From Acholoe squamosa (taxonomy: Eukaryota > Annelida > Polychaeta > Phyllodocida > Polynoidae): a stretch of 64,000 nt of DNA. The notes beneath the pieces are model-generated. The model was not told where the DNA came from. It did not search any database and was given only the letters and a program-made list of their open reading frames with translations. Location of the stretch: NCBI GenBank assembly GCA_949317995.1, contig OX439038.1:76084659-76148658 (forward strand). Reading direction: 5' to 3'. Positions 12,996 to 26,900 of this stretch are shown in pieces. Both the position numbers and the translations under genes were made by a program. Numbering within the stretch: the first letter of the stretch is position 1; each line of letters begins with the position of its first letter.

Positions 12996-14849
12996 CATGC
13001 GCAAGAACTAAGTCAGTACAATCGCCAAGCTGAGAGGTGGTGTAGAGAGCCCAGTGTGTGACACTAGTCATTTTCCTATTGTTGCCATCTGTCAGAACTC
13101 TAGTAAATTATTTTCTGCATTGTCTCATGACTAAAATCTTCCGGTCTCTAAATATATCAGAAATTTTTATATGCAAGTATTCTGATTTATGGGAATTATT
13201 TGTAAGGCTTTCATAATTTTACAGCTTTCGTTTATTCTAAACCAATTTCCAAAACTGCACCCTCTGTGGGTGCTGCCTTGAGTCCATTTGACTACTGCCC
13301 GTGCCTGCCAAGCTAGTGTTGTGGCCCTACACCACTAAAATTGACATGTTAGCATGGCCATTTCTTAACATTGGTATGGAACGTGGCTATGCTAGTGACA
13401 TGTGGCATTGCCATTTTTTTAATTTGACATGTGAAATGGGACTTAATGACAAAAAATAGGGCATATTACTTATTTTATTAGGGATTATAAAGGAAAAGGG
13501 AGGTGTCTTTTTTTATACATAGAGAGGTCACCAAAAGAGGTTTTTGGGGTATATAAGATGAATGCCTGCCTTTATGGTAGCAGATGTATTACAGATTTTG
13601 TCAGAATAAGTTTACTCAAAATATAGAGTACTGAATTTATAATGAAAATAGGTATTTCACTGGATAGGGCCATGATCTAGACAAAAAAACGGAATCCTCA
13701 TCATCATACTGGTACTCTTTTTGGATTAGATATGCCGATGACACTGGGAATTGTTCTGGATATGGGACATGTGCATTTCTTAAAACCCTATGTATGACAT
13801 TGGGACCCCCCATCAAGGGCCCCAGTGTAACCTCAGTGGTGAGCTGGCAGCTTGGGACCTATGCAGCTAATTATAGCCATAGCCATGTGCTTTGTGGACC
13901 GCAGTCATGTTGACACAGAGGAGAAGGGTAACTTTTACTCACAGGGGAGAGAGGGTACATGGTCAGTGGCAGACCCTGGACCTATACCATGAACAACACA
14001 AATAATCTGGTAGCAGACTAGTTCTGTGCCCGTGCTTTTAAAGGATGAGTCTTTATGTCATGGCTGATATGAATGTTACTATAGATTACTAATAGATCCA
14101 CTGTATTCAATGGGGGGGATTGAATACAATGTGCCTGTATTCTATCGAGGCGTTCAGAGTACGGCCGAGGGATCAATGCTGGTTTGTAAGGCCACCCCCT
14201 ATTGGTCCTCCCCATGTGGGTCAATGTTGATCCCTGAGTCAACTTACTACACTCCCAAGCATAGTTAACCACTGGTACCTACCCAGACATGGCTGTGGTG
14301 GAGAGGGATAGAGGGAACAAGCTAAGAGTTTGTAGTTAGCGTTTGAGGTCACCCCTACCCATAATGCAATAGATATCATTAGAAAACCGCTGCCCGAACA
14401 CCTTGAATGGCTGGTGGTCACGTGACCTGCTACAACAAACAGACACTGAAATCAAGTGACTTTGATATTTTTTCTTGTTCTTAAAGGCATAAAAATATCC
14501 ACTCTTCATATAGTACAGCTCTGTATCTTGTCCCTCATAAGAAAACGTGACTATCAAGTGAGGTGCAATTGAGACCGTATGTTTAGCATTTACGATAACC
14601 ACTGATATTGACTTTTCTGCTTTACAAATTAAACGAACAACAGAAATCGGGAGGATGGGAATGCCTTTCCCTGAAATGCTTGGCCTGAGAGTTGTCAACT
14701 CTATGGTTACACACTTTGAGGTTTGGATTCTAAGCCCCATCATAAGTAATACTACCATAGAAACCCTTGTATAAGCTGCATCTGCAAATAAGCCCCACCA
14801 TGTCTTGGGAGAATGCTATAAGCTTATATGGTGTATTGATGCATTATGG

Positions 14850-15012
14850 CCCTTGGTTCCCATGCATGAATTTAGCCATGGCCAGTAATCAGGCAAGGCT
14901 TCATTCATGTGTCATGCTGACTTAACAGGGTTAATGCAGTCCTGAAGTATAAGTAAGTGCCGCATTGTAGTGTTGGTGAGCATGCTCACCAGCACTGCAC
15001 TGGTGTATAATG
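14850..15012. repeat. dispersed GCATCATG hairpin-like repeat, copy b
   Basis: Diverged member of the same family: CTTCATTCATGTGTCATGCTGAC, then GGGTTAATGCAGTCCTGAAG, then a CACTGCACTGGTGTATAATG end. It sits just before exon 15 of the decayed copy. A counterpart sits at the same place before exon 15 of copy 2, so this one predates the gene duplication. Confidence 0.6.
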
Positions 15013-16739
15013 CCAACAATATAAAATATCGTTAGACCTGGGAGCATCACGCAACCCTTATACACAGTTGTATGTTGAGAGTGCACCATCCAGACCATGT
15101 ACCACACTTCCACCTAGTTCACCAACCCCTCAAACCAAGCGGTTTGTCTGCAAACCAGCCAACAGTAGTAATGGGTACAGAGTGGGCCTCACATGGATAG
15201 TATGGATTGCCATTTTCCTTGTGTCATTTAAAAAAACGACTCTCACTCTCCCTTGTGTCCTTCTGAAAAAGCTCTCTGGTTTTACATGCCGATTCAGCAA
15301 CTTTGAATATCACATTTAATTTGATGGCAGAAGTTCAACTTTTTTTTTTCTTATGTAGGTGGGGAAATACTTCCCCCAGTTTATCATGATAAACAAAAAC
15401 AATAATAAAGGACTACTAAAAAATAACAACAGCAACAATAAACAATTTAAAGCAAAAACTAAAACTATGTTCATTTAATGTAGGACTCAAAGTGATGTGA
15501 CTCTCTATTGCCCTGATTAAAAGAGCAGAAATTTGTGGTTACATTGGATTTAGGAAACACCCACCCCATCAAAACCATATACCATGAGTTTGAATGGGTT
15601 ATATACCGTACATTACTCCCAGGGCACAAGCCTGGTCCGAGCATCATGCCACAATGTGCATCATCATAGTGTTATATACTGAAATCCTTATCCACAATAA
15701 TTAAATACATTACTCACTAATACCGACTTTGTTAATAACTTCTATCATTCATGCCAATACTTAACCAGTACCATTACTTGTACATGTCACCACCTATACC
15801 ATTGCCCTAGTTCTACATACCAACACTAGGGCATGTGCCAGTCACTTACATGCATATACATGCTGAGTCTAGTCAATGTGGAGACCAACATACGCAGCAT
15901 ACCATTAACATCATACATTAAGACTCTTTACAATATGCTGAAATAAACACACATTTACTGCTAACTTATCCAAGGTCTTTTCATACTGATCATGCATATA
16001 TATTCAAAGCTAATAATGGCGATTATAAGGATATGATAATATAGTAACATCAATGCCACCCTCACCGCACCCATCTCACCACACCCAACCCCCTGGTTTT
16101 ACATCTACTCATGCATTTTGACCAAACATTGGACACCTGCAATGATACATCTATTACACTTTGCTTTTAGGGAGAATGATTTTATGCAGTATCTTAACTT
16201 GCTGTCATGACACAATAAACTTAGTTCATGCAGTTTGCTCCCGCTAGATCTTTATAGATCTTCCACCCTTTGCCATGGCCCTGAAGACTCAATGTTCCCA
16301 AAGTTAACCCCACGTTTTCAATCAAAAAGGTAGATGAAGGAGAAGGCATTGGAGTCTGGGCTTTAAATTACAGTCAAGAATTACCAAAGATTACATTTCT
16401 AATAAATAAACATATCTCATATAGGCCTGTATACCATGTCTAGTCAAGTGATAAATCACGATGCGTGTGGCGAGGCCCTCACAAGAACACGTCTTAAAGT
16501 CAAAGGGTCCATTCTAGTGACTTCTGAGAATAAATTCATAACATTTGTTCTAATAAGAATATTTGAGAATTCCTTTCACCTTTAGAAAGGCAAGAAAGTA
16601 TACATATACTTTTACAATTATCACATATAACATATTTGGAATTATTGCATGTCTCATGTCATTTTTATCTTGTTTTCTCAAGTCACACTTTGAACAATGT
16701 CAGAACGTCGCCTCAAAATTGCCCAATGTCACCATGCCA

Positions 16740-17050
16740 TTTTTTACCCATTGGGACCAAAATGTTAATTCAATGTTATTTTAACATCGTTACAACATTG
16801 ATAGTTGTGAAATCTCTGAGTTGATATGTCAATGTTGAATCAACATTGAAACTGACATTGTTGATTCAATATTGACAAAACACAATTTTAAATCAATTTT
16901 GAATTTAGAACAATATTTCAACATTGATATGTCAACTGTTGATCTGCTGATAATATGGTGATATTTGACAAAATTGAAATGGAATCATTGAAAAGGTGTT
17001 GAAGACAGGTTGACAAACACTATATCAACCAGTTGTCAATGTTGGTTCAA
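16740..17050. repeat. cluster of TTGATTCAACATTG-type palindromic words
   Basis: Variants of CAATGTTGAATCAACATTG, GACATTGTTGATTCAATATTG and AACATTGATATGTCAA recur in both orientations over about 300 bp, ending with GTCAATGTTGGTTCAATGTT. It is probably the remnant of a palindrome-rich non-autonomous element. Confidence 0.55.
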
Positions 17051-17510
17051 TGTTCAGTGCTCGCTGGGTAGTGTTTGCGCACATTTCAGACACCTCAAAA
17101 CTGGGGCAAAATTTCACATTCATCAGCAAATAAAGGGGTGTTCCCAGTGTATATTGATAAAGATCTTGTGGTGTCCATGTAGCCTGGAATGTATAGATCA
17201 TAGAGGTATATAATACTGTCCAGACTTTGGTTTAGATAAGATAATATCAGAGATATAGTGAAGGCATACCTGCCACCACTGTAAGGCGACAGTTCTTTGC
17301 TACAAAGTTAAAGTATATGCATTCCATTTGGAAACCTTTGGATACCTACCTTTTCCCTGCTCTTTTTGGCTCTGTGTTAACCAAAGAATGATGATGTCAG
17401 CCCCCGTCTTTCAAGTTTGGTGCGACTACGGCGCATTGCTCTAGTTTCAATTATAATTATAGTGATTATAAATAATATAATGAAAATGACATATATGTGA
17501 CAGGATCTGC

Positions 17511-17550
17511 GAAAAGGGACCTTATTTCAGGGGGAATAAGGTCCCTTCTC
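17511..17550. repeat. 16-bp stem inverted repeat
   Basis: GAAAAGGGACCTTATT pairs with AATAAGGTCCCTTCTC (15 of 16 positions) across an 8-base loop, about 420 bases upstream of the intact BPI-like start codon. It may be a transposon remnant or a regulatory hairpin. Confidence 0.7.
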
Positions 17551-17972
17551 CCAGTACAGGTCACCTATGTGTCTGAGAAGGGATGCAGGACTATAAAATG
17601 AATGTTGGTATTAAAGGGGCACTTCTTTCCTATGTCTTCTCACTCTTGTGGCTCACCCACAGTATCTATTTACAACATGTTGACCTCAATCATTAAACAT
17701 AAAGCAATTAAGTCTGTCTCAAGGTACCATTTATCCTGCTGCCTATTGAGACCAATTATCCACTCATAAAAGTACCTAAATCATGATCATAGGGGAAGAC
17801 GATATGAGATAGATTTAGGTCAGGGGTGTTTATTCCTTTCCAGTTCAGTGCTTTTACTATATTTAAGTGTCCAAATTATACATATAGAACGATGTAATTG
17901 ATATCTTAGGAGACCACTCTAGTCCTTGTGTAACATTTCATATCTTCATCTTGTATGGGGGAGAAGGATATC

Positions 17973-20900
17973 ATGAATCGGGTGATTTCTCTAAATGTTC
18001 TTTTCATAACTCTCTATGTTGGAGGAACAGCAGCAGAAAACCCTGGAGTGCAGGTAACACTTACAGAAAAGGGTCTTGAAAAGGGTAAGTTTGGATACTA
18101 CTCATTTATATTTCAACATCTTTTGGAGATACACTTGGAATTCCGTGACGTTTAGAGCTTTGTCAGCGTTGGCAAACAAGGTGTGGGGGGTGAACAGTGT
18201 AAGTAATGGTGACCTTCATAATAATCTACACTAAAGAACACACAGAGGGAAATTATAAAACACTAAACTGTATAAGAGCCTCACCCAACAGGTGCACATC
18301 AGGAAACATTCTAGAAACTATTTTCACATCAAGATTATCTTTAGAGGTATAAAACATTATTTTTGAATTTATAATGTATTTATTGCACAAAGTGATTTTC
18401 AAAATACAATACATTCAAAATGAAATAGGTACTCAGGCCTCGTAATTGACTTAGCATGGCATAACAGTAATCCTTAGTGCGATGAGTTAACTTTGAAAGA
18501 AGTAGCACTGTACATCAAGCACTTGTCATTTGGTATACTCACAGAGAGAAGAACACTGATCGCTTTGACGCATATTGCACAGGTCACAATTTGTCTCCCA
18601 CATGACATGTATGAAGGCATGTCGAATCAGGTTAACGCTTTCATATTTTGTTTGTCAACTCTACTTGACAAGCGTAATGAAGACATGTCACATATTTCTG
18701 ATCCATTCACCTGAGTGCTAGGTAATACTGTGAGACAATTATGTAAGGGTCAAGAGCAGTCAATAGCTGTGTAGCAATGGTTCAATCAAGGCAGGCCTAT
18801 GGTAGAAGGCAGGAGATATCATAGTCCCACAGGCCTGCAACACTAAGGCACTTTTACCTATCTACAGAACTTCTACTTGACTGAGGACCTCTATGCAGTC
18901 CATAAGACAAGGGCATAGAGGTGCATGGCAATGTTATATGTCTCCATGTACTGTAGATACTGAGATTATAGATTGGGGGTTAGCTTACAATATTTAGTAT
19001 TTTCACTGACTCACACATAAGGTGTCTAACCTCTCCAGTTGAAGAATTCAGGATTGTGGGTGTCTATTTTGATATTCAATAACAAATGCAAATTTAACAA
19101 TGAAATAAAATTCACTTCTATTCACTGATAGTATTTACAGAACTTAGTGATCTATTCTTCATGAGAACAAAAAGACACAGATACATCAAATGTCTCAAGT
19201 GTTGGTAGTACTTCTTGGTAGTGCTTAATCCTGGTACCAAAATGGTTGTTTGCCCCATCTAGTAGAATATCCTAGAACAATTATGTATGTCAAACCATCA
19301 CATGTTAAGTGCCTTCGACATGGCTGTGACCCTAGTCAACTCACAGATGACGTGGCATTTTAAGGCATGTCAAATCATATGAGGATTACTGTGTGCCACA
19401 GTTGTCAGGGTGACATATGGGCACATGTCCCAATGACACGTGCTCTCTGTGTCAAATCAAGTTGACATGGGTATACATGTCACTTTGTCAGGAAGAATTT
19501 TTTCAGTGCTACTAATAATGAATGTATCTATGTTTAAGTGAGATGGGTTAGCCAATATCAAATAATGATAATGTACATCAAGCACTGTTCTTCTGAATTC
19601 TTCAATTTGACAATATAAGTATGAACAGTACTATTTCAAATATATGGAAATGACAAAATTCAAGTAATAGTAGAGAGAGGTTAGTAACATTGAGCATTGT
19701 CAGCAGAGAAATATGTATGTCGTTGGTCCTTGAGCATCTCAGACCACTGGTAAAGGCACAGATAGTAACTGTACAATTTACAAGTTATGATGAATCATTT
19801 CTTACATTTGCAACACCAAATATTTAGGAGTCCTGCTTTTTGGCCCAAATCTTTAACACAGTGACTTTTGCCTTGGTCTTAAAGATGTCTCTAGAGGTTG
19901 TTAATCTACATGAGGCATTAAGTTGGTTCCACAATTCCACCCCTCTATACAATGGGCTTTTCCTATAACCTAGCTTTGCAGCAAGGGGGTAAGTTAGGAG
20001 TGTGGTGTTTGTGGAACGGGTGATACAACCACAAGTGGGTGCTGCCTGTAACTGTATACACAATGATTCAGTATCATGGTTTTGCTCATAGATGTATTTA
20101 TGAAGTAATGTGAGCAACTGGATATCAAATCTGACATTAAAATAGTCTATACCCGTGTCCATATAGACTGAGTACAGGGTATCTAATTTTGACATTTAAA
20201 CATATTCTTAAGCACCTATTCTGGACATGTTGTAGACGTTTGTGTTGGTAGTCAGCAACCCCATTGTAGAGAAAACCGCAATATTCTAATACAGGCAGGA
20301 TAGTCTGTTTGTACACCAAGCGTGCAGTGTTAGATGAAAGCCTCCGGCGCATTTTGCCTAGCATATAGCATCTGTTACTCGCAGTACTCACAGTTTTGCT
20401 GATAGTTTTATCAAGACATAGTTGATCATCAATAATTACACCAATATATTCATATTGTTTACAGACTTCTAATGTGGTAGGACCCATTTTTATAGAGACT
20501 GGTTGGTTATTGGAGTCAGAGTTGAATACTACAATCTTTGTTTTGCTAGTATTGATGCAGGGACCACTTTTGCTAAACCAATTATAGATATTGGTAGCAT
20601 CAGACTGAAGACACTTTACAGCATTAGCTAGGTTGTTACACTGAATATAGAACACCACATCATTTACATACATTATCATCTTACAAAAATGATGTGAAAA
20701 CAGTTTCTAAAATGTATCCTAATGTTTTCCATAAAGTTTTTAAAACACTCTGGGGGGGGGGAGTAATGTTTTGGACACATTCAAGTTTCCATTACTTAAA
20801 CAGGCTGTGATAAGGATGTTTATGTTTGCTAACCATGACCAAAGTCTTCCTTATTTTAGAACATGAATAGCTAACTTCAATTATAGGATTAATAAAGTCT

Positions 20901-23900
20901 CAGTAGGATCTATAGGCTATGGGTGTGTGAAGGGTTTAATTACAAATACTAAGATGAATATTTTTTCATAGTTGATAATCGTTGGGAGTGGGGTAAAATG
21001 AGAGTGGGACTCCCAACCTTAGACTTTAGAATTTTCCTTTAGATTTTCATTTACTGTACAAAGAAAAATATGTGAGCCTTTAATGTGGGGACTCAACTAC
21101 GCATTTGTCATCGAGAATATCACAAGATGTGATACAGATTATATCTAAATAATGTTTCTATGTGTCCACATCCTTTAAAAATGATTGCTGCATAGTTAAT
21201 GAGAATAGCTGTATTTCTGTGCAATAATCATGTAGTGGAGCTTTAGCTTATAGCAAGAAAAGCTGCATACTATCATTCCTCCTTTAACAGTTGTGGGAGT
21301 TGCTGTAGACCATTTTGTCCATTACATCATGGAGGATGCACCACCGATGACAATCTCCAATAACAATCAGTCTCCAAAGTTGAATTTCTCCTTCTCAGAG
21401 TAAGATTTAAGCATATACCCATGTACTAATTGATCTGTGTTATCCTGGATTGGGGTGTTATATAACTGCCATGGTAGAGGTTCCTTATAACCTGTGTAGC
21501 AGTGTCTATACTACAACAGGTGTCTGCTACTGCAAAAGTCACGTATTTCTGTCAATTTCTGGGTAGTTTTGAGGCCTGATATGAGTAAAGAAAGTTGAAA
21601 ATAAAAAAAAAAGAGTTTTTTTTTTAAATCTTCAATTTGTTACCTTGTTCTTTAGGTAAATTCGGCACCTGTGTACAACACGAATGAAAATAGAAATGTA
21701 AATTTTTCTTAAGTTTGAAAAAACAACATGTCAAAAACCTTTTTCTCTGTTTTAAAAAGCGTTGGTATAAGGTGAGGAAATGCGTAATTTTGATGTTGAA
21801 AGTGTAACTAACAAGTATTTTACAGACGTTTCTGAAAGACTTTCCTTCTCATCATTGAAAAAAAGTGAAAAACGTTTTTGGCCATAAGAAAAACGTCATT
21901 TCCACAGACTTTTTCCAAATGTTAAAAACATGTTAATTACCAAGTAGGATTCGAGATCTATGTACAACAATATAATAATAATGAAGAGAATGTATTATCT
22001 GTAGACTTAAGGTTGGGCCTGATGGCTTCAAGAAGCCTGATTCACGTGTCGATGCATCACCAAAACATGTACTGATGTGGATGACCTCAGGTGCCGCCTT
22101 CACCATCACTGGCAGATTCAGCTACAGATTCAGGCCGTTCCCAGAGTATGTCCTTTTTGATATCCATTTAAATGACACATTTTCCTTTGTTCTAAAGGTT
22201 ATTGTTTACCTTAGGCATCGAAGAGACAAGTAAAAAGGATACTCCAGTGCACTATAGGCCTATACTTTATTCTCTCTGTTATTGTCTAATGTATACCCTT
22301 ATGGTGAACCATATCAGTTCTCTCTTTTTAGAGGAATATATTGAAAGTTTAAAAATGTACTTTTACTTGAAGATAATTCATATGTTCCAGTCTCGCTCTG
22401 TGGGTCACCGACACTGGCACCATACAAATATACTGTAGAGACATTGCTTTCAACGTTTCACTAAAGCTGGGTAAGTTTTAGCCTAGAGGTTCTTGGCATC
22501 TTTTTGCTTGTTTTTGGGCATTTTAAGAGAATATCAAAAGCAATTATGCTTGAATGTTTCCAACAACTTATGAAGTGTTCATTTAAAATAGCTTGTACAA
22601 GAACATCACTCAACCATCAGAGATGTCTTTGAGAAACAATTGCAAATGGAAAACCCTTTTATATTGAATATCCACAATTTAACCAAAAGGTGATGATTTT
22701 ATGTGTTCTTTTTTATTATTCAACCAATATATATATTTGCAGCCTGCATGCATGACAGAAAGTGTTTTTTAAATCTAAAGAAACACCCCATTGCTATTCT
22801 GAATAGGAATTAGATAAAGGAGTCAAAGAAACCTATTGAAGGAATATTGTAGCTTTTATGACAGGTTTCTTCTTCATTAATAGGGAAAGCTAACAGTGGT
22901 CGCCCCTTTATCCACAGTGAAGGATGTCAGTCTAATATAAAGAGGTTGACTATCAGTTTTAGCAGCCATAAAGGGGGTAACCTGGCCACCTTTGTCTACA
23001 ACGTCTTCTTATCTTTTGTAAATGGAGCCTTAAAGAATGATATTGAAACCTTGGTGAGATATGCCATTTTTATCAAATCTCACATCTATTTTCTCCTATA
23101 CCACATTGGGCATGGAGAACGGATAATTTCACCTCTTATATATGTTGCATAGAATATACCAATGTAGGTATTTACATAAGCGCCAGGGTGTGACTTGCAG
23201 TATTGTCAATAGTCCGGTAGTTTGCTAAATTATATGGATGTTAAGCAAGCTGTTAATATCTAAGAAATGTAGCATGTTGAAACTAGTTTTAGCTCCCCCC
23301 ACCTCTTTTCAAAACCTTTAAGTTATAGATAGATTAATCTCAGTACATATCCATAACTTATTTCAAATGTCATCTGTTTTATTACAGTTGTGTAAAGGTG
23401 CTTTGAATGTGTTAAGCAATTTTGACACCCTACTCTCACAACAAGAAGGTATGCATGACACTTCAGCCAAATCTGGCTACTTTCCAACATCTTTGTACTT
23501 TCATAATAAAAAGCATATAGCCTAAGGGAATATGTGAAATTGCTTATTGCTGACGACCATCTAAGATAATGAACACACCAGCTATCCAATAGGATTTTCA
23601 TTGGTAGATATGGTAGAAAACTTTTACATCAACTAAACATTTTTGGACAGTGAAAGAACTTAAGAAAGAAGACACTTCATGGGATCTTTTTAAATGCATA
23701 CGTTTACCAAAATGTTAGCAGAACTTGTATACCAAAGAGATGTGTTTTTTTTAAGTGAAAAAGTCATCTCCCGAAAAATTTAACAGCACTAACAAACAAA
23801 AAATGCTTTTTTGCCAATGGGGTAATCTCAAGACCAATGCCCATACATGTACCTGCCACTTTTTTATCTCTGTATCCAGTAAAATCTATCCACACTAGAC

Positions 23901-26900
23901 GGAATGACAAGGTGGCAGATTTTCCTATAGCTCTAATAAATGATATATGTGTTAACGGAATTGATGGAATAACCAAAAGATGTTCACCTATAAAATTCAT
24001 GATGATATTTTTTAGACAGAGAGTTTTAAGTGGTTTAAAGTGTTCTCTATTATTTGCAGTGCTGAGTAAGATCACTGGTAACATTGTCCTGGATTATAGT
24101 CTTATCAGCATACCAGAGTTCAGAGATGGTCATGTCACCACCAAACACAAGGCAAGAAATGCTGTTTCCATTTCGCATTTCATAGCAGAATATGTTTTTT
24201 TTTCCAAATTTCATCAAAGGTGAAGTTGATTGATAAGGGTCGGAACAGGGGTAGCATTGAATCGAAAAGGTTTTCCTAACATAAGAGGCAATTTCCAAGA
24301 AGACCAATCAGACTACTACAACTATCAAATTTTAAGGCCCATTGAATTTGTATTAGGTCATTGTTACAATGTGAAGAGTATTTTTATGATAGACTCCTCT
24401 GACATAACTTAAGATGAGCTATGTAATACATTGTATTTCGAAAAAAAAAACCACGAAATCTATCATATAAGATTCTATAGAATATAGTTCGGGAAATCAT
24501 ACTGTAGGGGCCGGCATCGTTGTATATATACTAGTGCAGATCACCCGTGAGATGTGTTCGTGTGCTGCTTGTTCCTTCTATGCCAACCAGGCGTCGCTTC
24601 GCCAAATCCCAGTTTGGTACAAGAGGGGGCAGCACCATGCCTCGCGTTCAGCTCATACCGTAGACGTATATCCTCACTATATACCTCCCCGCTCCTACTA
24701 ATGAGCCGGGCGATCGGACCTCGTCCAGTCCACACACGTTACCTGACCTTCTGATTGTATTTAATACTAAAGGTCATCCGAGGGGTGGAGGATTGAGGGC
24801 TTTGCCCAACCCAAACTACTCATGTTGTGTTGGTTCTTATAGCTACTAAGTGAGCCAAAGAGCCACCCATATCTATATAGCATAGAAGGAACCATTACAA
24901 TACACTCATGTAAAAATCCTGATTTGTAGGGTGTATTCCGTAGCACCATGAACACGGACCCCAAGTTCAACTTCTTGCCACTACCTTTCCCCACTCAAAC
25001 AGTTCCCTCCCGGATGGTGAACATCTGGATTAGTGATGAAGTTTTTAATTCGTTTGCCTTTACCACATTCAATCAGCAACGTCTGAACATAAACATCACA
25101 AATATACTGGTATGTCACTTTATTAAGCATTCAAGTACCTTTCCAGTGCTAAAAGGCCTGCTTGTCTCAACTGCATTGATGCATTATGTGAACCATTTGG
25201 GAGATGGGTACATTTAGCTAATTTGTAAAATTAGGGAATGTTTGAAAATGTTTGTATAAGACAACTTTTACATCCAAAAATGTTTTAAAATGTATTGTAC
25301 CTTAAAAATATCAGGATAAGAAATGTTTCAAAGATGTTTTTATTATGTTCTTTTCTAAATATCTAAATAACATACGGCTGTTTGTTTTTAGTGCACACGT
25401 TGACAATGCCTTATGCCCCTAATAAGGGTTCATGTGCAGTTTAATCAAATTCTTGTTTTTCACAAAATAGAAACATGAAAAAAAAACACCACAATATAAT
25501 TATTATGGTGTGATTTTCCCATCGTAATGCTGAGGTCTGTAAAGACCATTAAGGATATATGTAGCAATCTGCTGTTTAGTTTTTAAAAAGATTCATAGTT
25601 CTCTAACTGTCATCTTGTTCTTCAGGTATCTGGGACAAATTGTCACTCTTCTGTCCCCCATTCTGTGAGGTGTCTGGGCAAACTCTTCCCGCAGGTATAA
25701 GGGCTTTATCTTACCTCTGCATTATGGCCCAAAACAACTATGTTTACTACCACTTAATTGTATTCCTTTATATGGCGAAAGGTCTACTCACACGACACTG
25801 AAATCTGTTTACACCTGTGATATGCCCCATGTCCATGCTGATAAACTATTATGCAGCCATGCCACACCTTTTTTGCACCCATGCTGCCTGTGGATGCATG
25901 GAGTTAAAAGAAGGACATAGGCACAGTACCACCATAGACGTAAGGAAATATACCCATGACAACGGAAATCCTATTTTTTGGCAGATCTTTTAAAGTATAT
26001 TTTCTACCTAATTTTACCTACAATTTCCCTCCCCCCCCAAGGAAAATGGAAACAAAAGCAAACCGAACAAAGATTTCCTGTTTCACAAGTAATACCAACC
26101 CCACTTGGTGGAGGATTGAGGGCTTTGCCCAACCCAAACTACTCATGTTGTGTTGGTTCTTATAGCTACTAAGTGAGCCAAAGAGCCACCCATGTTTTTC
26201 TAGCATTTGGGAACATTTAGAAAGTGGAACACCAGCTAGTGTCGCACTAGTCCAGTAGTGGAGATCAGGGTCCAGCTATGCATGTAGTAGGGGGAAAGTC
26301 TCATGGTTTGGCATATTTCAACCGCAACATAAAATACCCTCCTTTTGGTCAGGTGTCAGGTGGGTCAGATTTCATCAGAATAGAGGGAAAGAAATTACTC
26401 TTTACTATCACTAACATATTAGTATTGCTATTTAAGAGGTTGTGCACAGTTCTAACATTATTTTTCTGAGTTAGAGGGATTTCGGGGAGATGAAAGTACA
26501 ATTTAATAAAAGAGTGATGGTTGACAAGTCTAAATAGCTGGTCTGGGAATGGTAGAAGTGTTCCTGGGTCCTCCATGATAACTAATCAGAGTAGGGATAC
26601 ACTCTTATAGGGCGAGTAAGTGGATGTGGAAGCCATGATCAAACGGTAGACGTTACACCCCTGTAGAAGGCAATAACTGATCATGGAATGAATATAATTT
26701 TGTGGAAGCTTGAGGAGTGTAATCGTAGATGCGAGTGTTTATTGGAGTTCAGGCTGGATGTGGTCTGATATGTCCCTATAGAGTATTTAGTGTCTTTGAA
26801 ACGTGCTGGCTTGCAAGTGGCCTCGGTAGACTTTGTCCATGCCAGTCTGGGGGTCATGATGATAGAGGCCATAGTAGTGGGGATTAGACCCCTATAGCAA

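Larger units (their letters stand above)
6315..15319 (+). pseudogene. BPI/LBP-family gene, copy 1, decayed
   Basis: Upstream member of a tandem pair. Recognisable pieces, numbered as in copy 2, are: exon 1 at 6315-6423 (signal peptide, then NPGVQVTLTEKGLEK, GT donor intact); the 3' end of exon 8 at about 10733-10771; exon 11 at 10924-11011; exon 12 at 11484-11529; exon 13 split as 11841-11849 and 12596-12623; exon 14 at 14644-14720; exon 15 from about 15057. Exons 2-7, most of exon 8 and exons 9-10 are absent: intron-2-side sequence joins exon 8 directly near 10733, and exon-8-side sequence joins exon 11 flank between about 10800 and 10880. Exon 13 is interrupted by a solo LTR and lacks 9 codons. 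Exon 15 lacks 18 bases at its start and has lost the stop, so it reads on to 15319. Surviving splice sites are mostly good, so a truncated RNA is possible, but a functional BPI fold is not. Confidence 0.85.
15320..17600. other. intergenic region between the BPI-like copies
   Basis: No supported gene. 15,320-15,470 still aligns loosely with the 3' flank of copy 2. The rest holds AT-rich sequence, a palindromic-word repeat at 16,740-17,050 and a strong hairpin at 17,511-17,550. Confidence 0.5.

Noticed and set aside
14336..14758. Minus-strand 140-codon frame
   Set aside because: It is the antisense of exon 14 of the decayed BPI-like gene and its flanks.
23764..24307. Overlapping open frames on both strands of ~100 codons
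   Set aside because: They cover intron 6 and exon 7 of the BPI-like gene; only 24060-24151 on the plus strand is consistent with family homology.
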